Below, piece after piece: positions 33,791 to 44,321 of a stretch of 64,000 nucleotides of DNA; positions within the stretch are counted from its first letter, which is position 1, and every line of letters begins with the position of its first letter. The translations under genes and the position numbers were made by a program. The notes beneath the pieces were generated by a model, which was not told the DNA's origin, did no database searches, and was given only the letters and a program-made list of their open reading frames with translations. The DNA comes from Palaemon carinicauda (taxonomy: Eukaryota; Arthropoda; Malacostraca; Decapoda; Palaemonidae): contig NC_090744.1 in NCBI RefSeq assembly GCF_036898095.1, positions 15,057,655-15,121,654 on the forward strand, in the 5' to 3' direction.

Positions 33791-35607
33791 TGCTGAGTCA
33801 GAACTGAATCCGGCAACGGGATTAGCTTCAGGCATAGTTCCGTTACTAGGGGGAACCAAACGCTATTGGGCCACTTGTGGGCCACTATCGCTGCTGTCCC
33901 ATTAAAGGATCTAAGCTTGTCGAGGACTTTCAGCAGAAGGTTGGAGGGAACAGGTATATCTTGGACCATCTGTTCCAGTCTATAGACATCGCATCCGTTG
34001 CTTCCGCTAGAGGGTCCTCGTACAGGGCTACATACCGGGGTAGCTTCTTGTTGTCGCTCGTTGCGAAGAGGTCTATCTGCAGTCCTGGGACTTTACGTAA
34101 GATGAAGGAGAATGATCTTGCGTCTAGGGACCATTCTGACTCTACTGGGTTGAACCTGGAAAGAGCATTCGCCGTCACATTGCGGAATCCTTGAAGGTGG
34201 ACTGCTGACATGTGCCATCTCTTCTTCTCCGCTAGTCGGAGGATGGCCAGTATTACTTGATTCAATTGAGGCGATCTCGAGCTCTGTTGATTTAGGCATC
34301 TCATTACAACCTCGCTATCTAGGTCCAGACGGATGTGGATCGAGCAGCGAAGTTTCAGTTTCTTCAGTGAGAGAAAAACTGCCATGGCTTCCAAAAAGTT
34401 GATGTGGAATGTTTTGAAGAGGGTAGACCAGGTTCCTTGGACTTTCCGATGATGAGAGTGGCCTCCCCACCCTTCCTTTGAGGCATCCGTGTGAACAGTG
34501 GCTGATGGTGGAGGTAGTTGCAAGGGTACCTTCTTCTTTAGGTTCTTGACCTCCGACCATGGCTTGAGTAGGGATCGCAGACAATTTGGTATAGGTCTCT
34601 TTAGATCTCTTCGAGCGTTTGATGCGTATTTTCTCCAAACTCCTGATGCATCTTTTAATTGTGCTCTCAACACTGGATCTGTCACTGAGGCAAGCTGGAG
34701 GGACCCCAGCACACTCTCCTGTTGCCTTCTTGATATCCAGGCGGATTGAAGGAGTCTCTTGAAAGATCCCGCTATCTCTTTCCTCTTCTTTGATGGAATG
34801 GAAAGGCAGTGTGACTGTAAGTCCCAGTGGACACCCAGCCACTGGAACGTCTGAGCTGGAAAAAGACGAGACTTTTCCAAGTTGATCTTGAATCCTAGAT
34901 GTTCCAGGAACTGGATCACTTCCTTGGAGGCTTGCGTGCACTCCTCCTTGGATGTTCCCCACACCAGCCAGTCCGTCCAGGTAGGCTACTACCTGAATTC
35001 CTTTTAGGCGTAATTGATGAATGACTGCATTCACAAGCTTGGTGAATACCCTTGGAGCTATGTTTAGGCCAAAGGGCATAGCTCTGAAGACGTATTGTCT
35101 TTTCTGTAGTTTGAACCCTAGGTAGGGGGAAACTTGACGGTTGATTGGTACATGCCAGTACGCATCCCTCATGTCTATGGAGACTGCATATGCCTGTTTG
35201 AGCAAAAGGTTCCTTATGTGTTGAAGCATCAGCATTCTGAACTTGTAGTTCACTATGAACTTGTTGAGTGGTGATAGGTCCAAAATGACTCTGAGCTTTT
35301 CCGAGTCCTTTTTCGGAACACAAAATAGCCTTCCTTGGAATTTGATGGACTTCGCCCTTCTTATAACCCTCTTGTTTGAGAGTTCCTGAACATATTCTTC
35401 CAATATGAGGGTTGAGTGTTGGAAGAATTGATGGAAGTTGGGTGGAGTTGCATTCCAACTCCACCCCAGTCCATTCTTGACTAGGGTGTGGGCCCAGGGA
35501 TCGAAGGTCCAACGATCCCGGAAGAGAAGAAGTCTCCCTCCTACCGGTAGCATCTCACTTGGAGTGCTGGTTGGAGGAATTACCTCCTTGGCCACGTCCA
35601 CGTCCAC
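33733..35607 (-). pseudogene. RT/RNase H of DIRS-1 copy D
   Basis: RT from 35607: RWTFDPWAHTLVKNGLGWSW, VIRRAKSIKFQGRLFCVPKK, block A VSIDMRDAYWHV, AMPFGLNIAPRVFTKL. At the catalytic YLDD an extra base (34973-34974; GTCCGTCC where A reads GTCGTCC) gives YLDG and shifts the frame. The true frame resumes and is open 34964-33930: FQWLGVHWDLQSHCLSIP, RNase H TVHTDASKEGWGGHSHH (Asp), FLEAMAVFLSL (Glu), LDLDSEVVMRCLN (Asp), NVTANALSR (the last Asp, kept in copy E, is Asn here), and IDLFATSDNKKLPRYV. The old frame stays open to 34315, which gives a misleading 430-codon ORF. Confidence 0.9.
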
Positions 35608-35683
35608 CTCTGTTGCCCCTGCCTCTGGAGGGGTGCTTAGAGGATCCTCAAAAGGAACCTCGAGACTTGGGCCTGAAAGTCAT

Positions 35684-37483
35684 CTACTGCCTTTCAAAAG
35701 CTGGGGTGAAGGCGGGCGACTGTGTCGCCACCGTCTGGGGAACCAGCTGGAAGGTGCTGGTTGGCTGTGCTACAGTCTGTTGCACCGTGGCTATGGGAAG
35801 CTGTTGTTGTCTAGGACAAGAGGGCACTCTTGGTCGTTTCGTCTTCCTTTTCGGCTGGGTACCCTCGTCAGCAGAAGACTTCCTTTTGGAGGACAAGCCC
35901 CACTTGGAGAGGAGATTCCTATTCTCCGAAGTGGCTTTGTCCATGACCTCTTTGACCATTTCGCTTGGGAAGAGGTCTTTTCCACAGATGTTGGAAGCTA
36001 TGAGCTTCCTCGGTTCATGCCTCACTGCAGCCAAGGCAAACACGAACTCTCTGCAAGCCCTACAGGCTTTGATAAAGTTGAACAGGTTTTTGGTGACCGT
36101 CGCCAAATGAGCCTTGGCAAAGACCATGTACATAACTGGGGTTTCCGATATGCTTGCCATCGTTTCTAGTCCCGTCTGCAGAGACATAGAGGTGGCAAGA
36201 CGTTCTTTTGTCTCCTGCTCCCTGCTCAGGAAAAAGTCCGACAGCTTGGGGAGGTCCTCGCCGAACTGACGTCCGGCAATGTCTGCCTCCAGCTTCCCGA
36301 CTGTGAAAGTGTTATGCACATCTTTCCAGTCCTTGTCATCCGATGGAAAAGCGAGGGAGAAGGGCCTACACTCTTCTAGTGTAGGACAGGGTTTCCCTGC
36401 CTCCACTGCCTTTAAGGCTGCCTTAAACCCTTTGTCCATAAAGGGAAAGGCACGAGAGGGATCAGCAACAAAGGAAGGGTGCTTTTTGCTGAGAGAATTA
36501 GTAAAGGCCCTCTCTTTCAAGGTGTTTGAGAACAAGGCCTGGGTAAAAACGATGACCTCTTTTGACTCTGTCTCGTCTTTGGATGAAGGCTCCGTCCTCA
36601 GACGGACATAGCAATCCGGGTAGGCCCCTTTGCTGGGCCAGACCACCACATTGCCCACTGGGACAGTGCCCTGTTTCTCGGAGAGGAAGATCTTCCCCCC
36701 TGACATCGGCATATGCTCAGCATATCTCCAAGGATTGACGTCAGAGAAAGCAGGAAGGTCCTTGATGTTTAGCTTCTTCGGAGCTAAACGCATCGCCACG
36801 AGCTGGTGCATCTCCATCCGAAAAGAAGCCTCCTTCTCTGACGACTTCTTTTGTATGTCCTAGAACATGGAAAGAAGAGAGAGCAGCGTGCTCGTGATCG
36901 AATCCAATTGGGGGGCAGAAGAAGAGGTCGAAGGCACCGGTTCGGCCACCGTCGCAGCAGAAACCGAAATCATTTCGGCATTCTCGGTCTCGCCTTCAGG
37001 GGGTACGTCATCCTCCTGTTCCAATTCTTCAACGAGGAGATTATGCTCGGTCTCCTCTGAGACATCCGACATGTTGTCCTCAAGCTGGATGCCCTGCAAG
37101 GCATCCGAAACGACAGATTCTATCGGAATCTGGACGAGGGGAATCTCAGGTTGAGCCTGGGGAATAACTGCATTCGAAGATGTCCTAGGGAACAGACAAG
37201 CCCTCATCTCCTCATTAGGAAGATGTGGGCCAGAGGTGTTCTTCTGAAAACCCCTGACCCATTTGCGCAGCATCTTTCTTGCTGCATCCCTAGACTCTGT
37301 AGACTTTTGATCATCAAAAGCCTCTTTTACCAGTTTGTCACAAACAGTACATACCTGTGGGTCCCAGCATCTAAGAGATCCCTTCGTGATTGCGCAGCGA
37401 GCGTGGGCTCTACACATGTCATGGCCGCAGAAGTTCCTAATGCGGACCCTGCAGAAGTTGTTCCCGCACTTGGGATGCTCCTC
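35684..37483 (-). pseudogene. Gag-like ORF of DIRS-1 copy D, one stop
   Basis: The best-preserved Gag of the family. The frame is 37483-36863, then one stop (36860-36862), then 36859-35684. The N-terminus after the acceptor-like CTTTACAG (37484-37491) reads EEHPKCGNNFC with a Cys/His cluster (GHDMCRAHARC, WDPQVCTVC). The middle is acidic (SEETEHNLLVEELEQEDD), the core has PWRYAEHMPM, KDWKDVHNTFTVGKLEADIAG and SNICGKDLFPSEMV, and the end is basic and Gln-rich. The frame also runs upstream through the acceptor without a stop, so the real first exon cannot be placed. Confidence 0.8.
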
Positions 37484-37491
37484 CTGTAAAG

Positions 37492-39680
37492 AAAGAAAAG
37501 CATATAAGTATTCGGTGAAATTCTCAGATTTCATCATACATATTTATTCAAAAATATATTGCTTAGGATAGGATAAGATAGATGGAGAAAAAACACCTAC
37601 TGTGTCTCCTCTCCAGCCCATTGCTGTGACCTCCCCCAATATTGAGTACTAAATTCTTAATGAATTTAGGAAGAATATCCTTGGATATAAGGTGTCTTCT
37701 TAACACTGTCTTATTTATTCAATATTGGGGAATTGGTAATAGTTGTTAACCATTAGAAGGGCAGAGAGAATCGCTCTCTTGATTGTGATGGTCTCACAAT
37801 GGGCTGCCCATGAGTACCGTGTAGGTTGGAAAAGATTTTGCATGGGCTATGGCAATGACTTCCGGCGGCATGCTGCCAGTAATGCCGTGCTGGCCGGCAC
37901 ATGCCGGTGTGTTCTGGGCTATAGAAGGCAAGCACTGCCTTCAGGGTGATGGGCGGCAGGTCGTCGGCAGTTGCTCTGTCGTCGGCAGTTGCTCTGTCGC
38001 TGGAAGCCAGAGGGACCTTCTATCTAGACCTTGGGTTACCGGCTACCGGCAGACAACACAGTTGCCGGCGGCTGGTCAGAGCAAGCCTATTGCCTTTGAT
38101 CGTCGATCAATGGCGCCAAAGGCAAGTGGCGGCAGAGCTAACTGCCGGCAGGCGTCCCACATGGCTACCGGCAGTTGGCCCAGAATGGGGAAAGGCAAAG
38201 GAAAAGAAGGATGGAGGAAGGCAAAGGCTCAGCCTTGCCGGCCTACATCCAGAATGAGGGTTCAAATGGAAGGGGGAATTAGATTCGGGCTTCCGTCATA
38301 CCATATCCCATCCGTATTGGTAGCATGGATATGGAAGGCAGACCAAGGGAGGGCTGAAGAACACTCAAAGACAGATGGGGGCTCTTGCCGGCAGCCGGCT
38401 CAGCCGGCGGCAGGCAGGAGACCCCAGGCCAATCCTACAAACTACGCATAGGGTCGAATGTAGAACAGCGGCCAAGGTATGTGAAGGCTAGGCCAACACA
38501 AAGAGGACAGCAGGGGAGGGGCAAGGGTCCTATAGGTTGAGGTAATACCTGAAGGTACTACCAACCTGGGCGATTCTGATCCTATAGAAGACAACCTCAT
38601 GGTAGGGGAATTCAATTCCCCAGATTGGGTTAGTCTAGGTGAGAAGGCGACACCTAGGACGCAAACTCAAAGGGAATGGAATCTCGTACCAAAGATCTTC
38701 GGCAGGGGAAGAATTCAATTCTTCAGCTGAAGATCTACCAGCACAGGGCTGTCTGCTAGGCCAAGAGGGGAAATTGTCAAACAAAAACCTTCCGGGTAAG
38801 GCCTAGGGAGGTCTAGCCTCCTGTAAAGGCAACCTAACCCAACCTGGGAAATCATTTCACCAGACGGACAGATGCCGAACACAGACAAACTACTCTGATG
38901 TCCTGTTCTAGGCTCGAAACCGACTCAGTGGTTAAAAGACAGAAATGGGACGTCTCAGTAAAGATTTGCCAAAACTCAGTTCAGGGCAAATCTAACTGAG
39001 GGTAGCCTAGGCTAGTCAGAGGGAGAGGAATTGCTCTTACATCCCACCAGGAGATTAGTATTGGCTTCAAAGGTATAGAAAGTGTCAGTCTCCCCTTAAA
39101 AGGCAATACAAGAGCAATTGGGGACCTGTATGAAAGTATACCAAAGCCCCTAGGATAGTAGCATAGGAGCAGTGAGAATCGTTCACCAAAACTCTCTCGT
39201 ATACTATCTTGGAAGAGGAAAATTGAATGCCATAATATCTTAAATGTATATAATATTGCCTGAACTTCAGTAAAACTTTACCAGGAAGGTTGTATCATGC
39301 ATGAAGTGTGAAGGTGCCTAGGCTAGGAAGCCTAGCACTCGTTAGGCTCAAAATATTTAGCCAAATTCACGACAACAAGGACATAATATAAAAATCCCTA
39401 GCTAAATAGCTAAATAGCTGAAGTTAAGAAGCAAGCGATGCCGGGAAACACGTTCTTGGCTAACTAAATGTACAGAAGAACGACCGCGTCCATGACGACA
39501 TCCGGCTGGCAAAAGCTCTTGTTACGTTAATTACAATCTCAATCGAAGAGTAAAACTGGCAAGAGCTTACATTTACACAATTCAAAGATATTACTTAACT
39601 TTCCAGAGGCAGATGAAGCTGGTGAAGACATCATAGCAGCGAAATAAATCCAAAATAGCGAGAGATAACACGGGATAAAC
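37492..39680 (-). other. Leader of DIRS-1 copy D
   Basis: About 2.2 kb with no supported gene. It holds GCCGGC-rich segments (37860-38410), an exact 18-bp tandem pair GTCGGCAGTTGCTCTGTC near 37962-37999, and a block after 38250 shared with the leaders of A and B (AGAATGAGGGTTCAAATGG). ORFs at 37849-38451 and 37946-38257 overlap in different frames and do not match the other copies. Confidence 0.65.
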
Positions 39681-40043
39681 ACCGGTCAGCAAAGCTACAA
39701 GGGAAAGAATGGCTAGATGGCGCCACGAGGCGGCAGGGTGGCGCCTATTTACAGTACAGTAGGAGCGTTGCCTTAATAACGGCTCTCCTATATTCTTGCC
39801 ACTTTTTCCCCTCGAAGCGAAAACGCTATTAGGGGTGTAGATAGCTATGAGACGTGTCAAGAATACGTCCTGTGATTTTAGCGATATCCGTTATTAAAAA
39901 TCTTCAAGGGATATTCGCTCCAGGAGTTAGAATTCTGGATACCTTTGGTAAATTCTCTGGGATATATCACTGTAATCAAATATAACCTTGGAGGTTACTA
40001 ACGAAGGAACTTCCATCAGCACGACATGGCCTGAGCACAAAAA
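39681..40043 (-). repeat. 5' terminal repeat of DIRS-1 copy D
   Basis: Inverse of 31415-31760. The tip reads ATGGCCTGAGCACAAAAA, the counterpart of the TTGAGCCCAAAAA tip in copy E. Confidence 0.85.
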
Positions 40044-40110
40044 TTATATTTATAAAGATTTTTACAATATCAAGTTAAGGGGAAGGAGACTGTTATGTAT
40101 TATTGTAATA
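40044..40110 (+). mobile_element. Gypsy copy 1: polypurine tract and LTR start
   Basis: A 67-base island between DIRS-1 copies D and E. It contains the polypurine tract AAGGGGAAGGAGAC (40077-40090), primer for plus-strand synthesis, directly followed by the LTR start TGTTATGTATTATTG at 40091. The LTR is cut after 20 bases by copy E and resumes at 49026. Confidence 0.9.
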
Positions 40111-40510
40111 AACGGATTTTGAGCGAAGCGAAAAATCTATTTTTGGGTGAGATAGCCATGACGTCCTGATGGAAGGTTCCTTCAGTAGCTTCCTAGGGTA
40201 TATTTATCTACAGGGATATTCCCAGAGAATTAAACTAAAGGTTATCACAGAATTCTAACTTCTGGTGCGAGTACCCTAAAGGTTTCCCTCTAGGATATCG
40301 TATATCAACAGGGGACGCAGGTATTAACACGCCACATAGCTATCTGCACCCATATAGAGTTAACACTTCGATATGGAAAGGTGGAGAATAACTGGGGAGC
40401 CGTTCCACAGTTACACTCATCCGTGGCTGCTTTTGGTACTCAAAACGTAAACAAATGGGCGCCATTGCTAAATGACGTCACGTCCGTCCTCATCCTGAGG
40501 CCAGCTTCTT
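40111..40510 (-). repeat. 3' terminal repeat of DIRS-1 copy E
   Basis: From 40160 on it is the inverse of 48655-49000 (CTTCAGTAGCTTCCTAGGGT, GGTTATCACAGAATTCTAAC and so on). The outer 50 bases (AACGGATTTTGAGCG ... GGGTGAGATAG) are specific to this end. Confidence 0.9.
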
Positions 40511-40576
40511 GCTAATCTCCATGATACAGCAGGACAGGGCGAGGCCTGAAAGGCTGGACTAGAATAGACGGGAGGG

Positions 40577-40670
40577 TCCATCAGGACGTCATGGCTATCT
40601 CACCCAAAAATAGATTCTTCGCTTCGCTCAAAATCCGTTTTTTGGGCTCAAGCCATGACGTCCTGATGGA
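40577..40670 (-). repeat. Internal complementary region, DIRS-1 copy E
   Basis: The complement of the 3' tip (40111-40173) is joined to the complement of the 5' tip (48994-49025), meeting in AAAATCCGTTTTTTGGGCTC. Outer flanks TCCATCAGGACGTCATGGCT and AGCCATGACGTCCTGATGGA are themselves inverse of each other, so the ICR is an imperfect palindrome. Confidence 0.93.
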
Positions 40671-41521
40671 AGTGTACCAGAGAATTAATGTATCGTGGAA
40701 ATTTTCCCCTTTTTTATGCAAGTGCCAAGGGCTTCGAATAGAGGTATGTAACATGTCCTTACTAGAGGTTCCGAGAAGAACCAGCTTCCTGCCCCCCTGG
40801 CAGAGAAGTCCTGGTGGACCATACTAATATCTCGAAGCGATCATTGAAGAGCTACTCACCCTGCAGAGAGTTCGTGCAGGACTCGGAGACAAGACATAAG
40901 GTTAATATTCGGGTAGGAATAATATCAAGCATAAGTAAGTGATTAACATTTACTACACTCCCTGGAGGAGAGATCAATCTGGTCTCGAAGGCAGGACGAA
41001 GGTAAGTATTCAGGTAGGAATATTACCAAAGCATGAGTGAGTATATAATAAAGATATATCTATATTATTCTTCTCTTTCAGAAGGAAAGGGGTAAATGAA
41101 ACTATGACAATCATATATTTCATAATAAATAATAGGAGCGAAGCGAGAAGCACATGTAATAAAATAGACATTTTATTTCATAAATTGCAGATTATTGTGA
41201 TAACAATTGCAATAATAAATGTAAAGTTTATTTACAATAATAAAGAATAATATACATAGAAAATAAAAGACTTCAATCTTGAATCTGAAAAGAAATTTCA
41301 CTTTTAGAAACAAAAGTTCCAGAGGAACGTAAATCTTTTTCAAAGAAAACGCATCATGCCCTAGGGCATATGGCACTCATGTGAAGTCTATGACATTTCA
41401 CCTTGGTAAGAACAGTCTATTAGAAACACTAAGTGTCCATGAAATCACTATGTATCACACAAGGGTCAACACAGGCACCCATAGAGTTAAAGTCCCAAGT
41501 AACTCACTGTTCTATGCAGAG
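40671..41521 (-). other. 3' untranslated region of DIRS-1 copy E
   Basis: AT-rich and non-coding, with repeated ATTCGGGTAGGAATATTA-type segments near 40900 and 41010 also found in copy F. No gene is supported. Confidence 0.7.
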
Positions 41522-43699
41522 TTAAACGGCAGGTTTCATAACACTACCTGCAGCTACCACGAAATGTTTAACTTCATGCACTTGCTTCGCGAAGTGCTTG
41601 AAGAAAACGCGCGACGATTTCCAACCTGTGAAGCTCTTGAGGCTTTCGAAATCCATGCTCTGGAAGAAGTTCAGAGAAGACGCGACTTTTCTAGGATCAT
41701 GACCTGCGGGTGTACTGTCAGGATCCGCTCTGCGAATGAAGTAGGTGATTTTCGCTCTTAGTTGTTTCAGTGACAGGTCACTACCCGATGTTTCTCCTTT
41801 GAAGAGTTGTCCTCCACCGAAGACTGAAGTTCTTCGAAGATAGACCTTAAGACTCTCCACTGGGCATAGAGAGACATCTTCCTTCAGGGGGCAGATTCTC
41901 CAAGGGCCCCATCTCTTGGTGGGTAGTTCATTCTTAGCGAGAAACGTCGGATCAGGGAAGAGGGTAAGCTCTCCTGTATCTGCGAACAAGATATGACCCT
42001 CTTCTCTTGATAATGCCACTATTTCACTGACTTGGGCTCCCAAGGCGAGAGAAAAAAGGAAGATAACTTTTTGAGTCAAGTCTTTTAGAGGGCACGAATC
42101 GTTGTCCAGGTTAGAGGCAAAATGGAGCACCTTGTCCAGGGACCAGGAGATAGGTTTTGGTGGAGGTCTTGGGCGTAGTCTAGCGCATGCCTTTGGTAAT
42201 TTATTGAAGATATCGCTGGACAGATCAATCTGGAAGGCGTACAGGAGTGGTCTAGTCAAAGCCGATTTGCAGGTGGAAATCGTGTTGGCTGCTAAGCCTT
42301 GTCCATGAAGGTGAATGAAGAAAGACATGCAAAAATCAATGATGATTTCCGTAGGATTTTTTGCCTTGACGAACGAGACCCACTTTCTCCAGGAAGATTC
42401 GTATTGCTGTCGTGTGGATTCAGTCTTGTATTCCTCGAGGAAGTCTAGACTTTTCTTCGAGATTCCAAACCTTTCCTTTGTGGCTAAGGAGAGAAAATCC
42501 TGAGATGAAGGTCCCTGACTTTCAGTGATGAAGCGAAGACAGTCGACTTCTGTACTTGTTGAGAGAGAACTGGGCCCGGCAGGGGGATTAGCGTGGGCTG
42601 CTGCTCCAGGACCAGAGGGTACCAATTGCTCCAGGGCCACTTGGGAGCCACTAGGGCCGCTTTCCCTTTGAAGGTTCTCAGTTTGGAGAGGACTTTCAGC
42701 AGAAGGTTGGGAGGAGGGAACAGGTATATCCTGGACCATCTGTTTGAATCCAGTGACATGGCATCCACTGGTTCTGCCTTGGGGTCCTCGTACGGGGCCA
42801 CATATCGAGGAAGTTGATTGTTGTCGCTCATTGCGAAGAGATCGATCTGAAGTTCCGGGACTTGGTGAGAGATGAAGGAGAATGACCTTGCGTCTAGAGA
42901 CCATTCCGACTCTATTGGGCTTGTCCGTGATAGAGCGTCCGCCGTCACGTTGCGGAATCATTGTAGGTGAACTGCAGACAGATGCCATTTCGTCTTTTCT
43001 GCCAAACGAAAGATCGGAAGAAGTACCTGATTTATCTGGGGAGATCTCGAGCCCTGACGATTGAGACATCTGACTACCACCGAGTTGTCCAGAGTCAGAC
43101 GGATGTGGATCGAGGGAGGCGGGGAGAGTTTCTTCATGGTGAGAAGAAACGCCATGGCCTCCAAGATGTTGATGTGAAACGTCTTGAATAGGGGGGACCA
43201 TGTTCCTTGCACCTGTCGTTGGTGGGAGTGACCTCACCAACCCTCCGTGTGGATGTTGATCGATGGAGGCGGGTGTTGAAGAGGAATGGACCTTTTCAGG
43301 GCCTTTGCTTCCGACCACGGCTTTAATAGTGAGCAAAGTCTGTTTGGAAGCTGTCTCTTGAGGTCTCTTCGAGCGATGGATGCGAAACGTCTCCAGACTC
43401 CCGCGGCATCCTTTAGCTGTGCGCGAAGCACTAGGTTTGTCACAGAGGCGAACTGTAGAGAGCTGAGAACTTGTTCCTGCTGTTGTCTTGAGATCCGTTT
43501 GGATTTCAGAAGTCTTCTGACAGACCCTGCTATTTCCTTCCTTTTCTTCTGTGGAATGGAAAGGCGGTGTGACTGAAGATCCCAATGGATTCCCAACCAT
43601 TGGAACTTCTGAGCTGGAGAGAGGCGAGATTTTTCGGTATTTATCTTGAATCCCAGATGCTCTAGGAACTGGGTGACTTTGTTGCAGACTCTTACACAA
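41522..43699 (-). CDS. Tyrosine recombinase ORF, DIRS-1 copy E
   Basis: A 725-codon open frame. The recognisable recombinase occupies the last half (from about 42560, STEVDCLRFITES, to 41522): FGISKKSLDFLEEYK, HGQGLAANTISTCKSALTRP, HDPRK (about 41700) and the stop at 41522. Two catalytic positions are changed relative to the other copies: the Arg box SGARVSEI reads LGAQVSEI (about 42035) and KHYAKQ reads KHFAKQ (about 41590), so the enzyme is probably dead. The first 360 codons overlap the RT/RNase H in another frame and have no recognised domain; they may be a genuine extension or a chance open frame. Confidence 0.8.
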   Translation of the reverse strand: MCKSLQQSHPVPRASGIQDKYRKISPLSSSEVPMVGNPLGSSVTPPFHSTEEKEGNSRVCQKTSEIQTDLKTTAGTSSQLSTVRLCDKPSASRTAKGCRGSLETFRIHRSKRPQETASKQTLLTIKAVVGSKGPEKVHSSSTPASIDQHPHGGLVRSLPPTTGARNMVPPIQDVSHQHLGGHGVSSHHEETLPASLDPHPSDSGQLGGSQMSQSSGLEISPDKSGTSSDLSFGRKDEMASVCSSPTMIPQRDGGRSITDKPNRVGMVSRRKVILLHLSPSPGTSDRSLRNERQQSTSSICGPVRGPQGRTSGCHVTGFKQMVQDIPVPSSQPSAESPLQTENLQRESGPSGSQVALEQLVPSGPGAAAHANPPAGPSSLSTSTEVDCLRFITESQGPSSQDFLSLATKERFGISKKSLDFLEEYKTESTRQQYESSWRKWVSFVKAKNPTEIIIDFCMSFFIHLHGQGLAANTISTCKSALTRPLLYAFQIDLSSDIFNKLPKACARLRPRPPPKPISWSLDKVLHFASNLDNDSCPLKDLTQKVIFLFSLALGAQVSEIVALSREEGHILFADTGELTLFPDPTFLAKNELPTKRWGPWRICPLKEDVSLCPVESLKVYLRRTSVFGGGQLFKGETSGSDLSLKQLRAKITYFIRRADPDSTPAGHDPRKVASSLNFFQSMDFESLKSFTGWKSSRVFFKHFAKQVHEVKHFVVAAGSVMKPAV

Positions 43700-44310
43700 T
43701 CTTCGGGCGATGTCGCCTAGACTAGCCAGTCGTCTAAGTAGGCCATCACTTGGACGCCCTGAACACGGAGTTGTTGGACGATGGCGTCTGCCAGCTTGGT
43801 GAAGATCCGTGGAGCCACGTTGAGGCCAAAGGGCATGGCCCTGAAGGCGTAACTTTTCCTTTGGAGTCGAAACCCTAGGTAGGAGGAAGCGTAATGATTC
43901 ATTGGAACGTGCCAGTAAGCATCCGCCAGGTCTATGGAGACCGTGTAGGCCCCTTGAGGCAGAAGGGTCCTTATTTGTTGCAGAGTCAGCATCTTGAACT
44001 TGTTGTTACTTGTTGTTCGCAATGAACTTGTTGAGAGGGGATAAGTCTAGAATGACTCTGAGTTTGTCGGAGTCCTTCTTGGGAACGCAAAATAGTCTCC
44101 CTTGGAACCTGGTTGACTTTACCCTCCTGATCACCTTCTTGTTCAAGAGTTCTAAGACATATTCTTCCAGGAGGGGGGTTGACTGTTGGAAGAATTGCTG
44201 GAAGGCTGGGGGTGGTTGAGTCCAGCTCCAGCCTAGTCCCTTCTTGACGATGCTGTGCGCCCAGGGATCGAAGGTCCAACGATCCTGGAATTGGCGGAGT
44301 CTTCCTCCCA
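42484..44310 (-). pseudogene. RT/RNase H of DIRS-1 copy E
   Basis: RT: RWTFDPWAHSIVKKGLGWSW, VIRRVKSTRFQGRLFCVPKK, then a frameshift at NKFIANNK caused by an exact 10-bp tandem duplication (43998-44007 and 44008-44017). The frame resumes at 44022: TVSIDLADAYWHVPM, AMPFGLNVAPRIFTKL and YLDDWLV followed by a TAG at about 43717. Then 43596-43234 (FQWLG..HWDLQSHRLSIP, SRQQQEQVLSSLQFA) and 42948-42484 (MTADALSRTSPIESEW, QIDLFAMSDNNQLPRYVAP). The start of RNase H is frameshifted near 43234. Confidence 0.9.
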
Positions 44311-44321
44311 CCGGAAGCACT

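Larger units (their letters stand above)
31370..40043 (-). mobile_element. DIRS-1 copy D
   Basis: An 8.7-kb minus-strand DIRS-1 copy inserted into the 3' end of Gypsy copy 1. Gypsy reads ...CCTGAGAG before it and TTATATTTATAAAG after it; copy 2 reads GAGAGATTAGATTTATAAAG without interruption, so there is no target duplication and one A is shared. Both terminal repeats (31370 to about 31760 and 39680 to 40043) and an ICR (31813-31873) are present, with full leader, Gag, RT/RNase H and recombinase. ORF lesions are few: one stop in Gag, one single-base insertion in RT, several in the recombinase. Confidence 0.9.

Noticed and set aside
37849..38451. 200-codon ORF in the leader of copy D
   Set aside because: Overlaps another ORF, starts from repeat-rich sequence and has no counterpart in the other copies.
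40577..40670. Palindromic DNA as an origin or terminator
   Set aside because: Its halves are the complements of the two DIRS ends, so it is an ICR.
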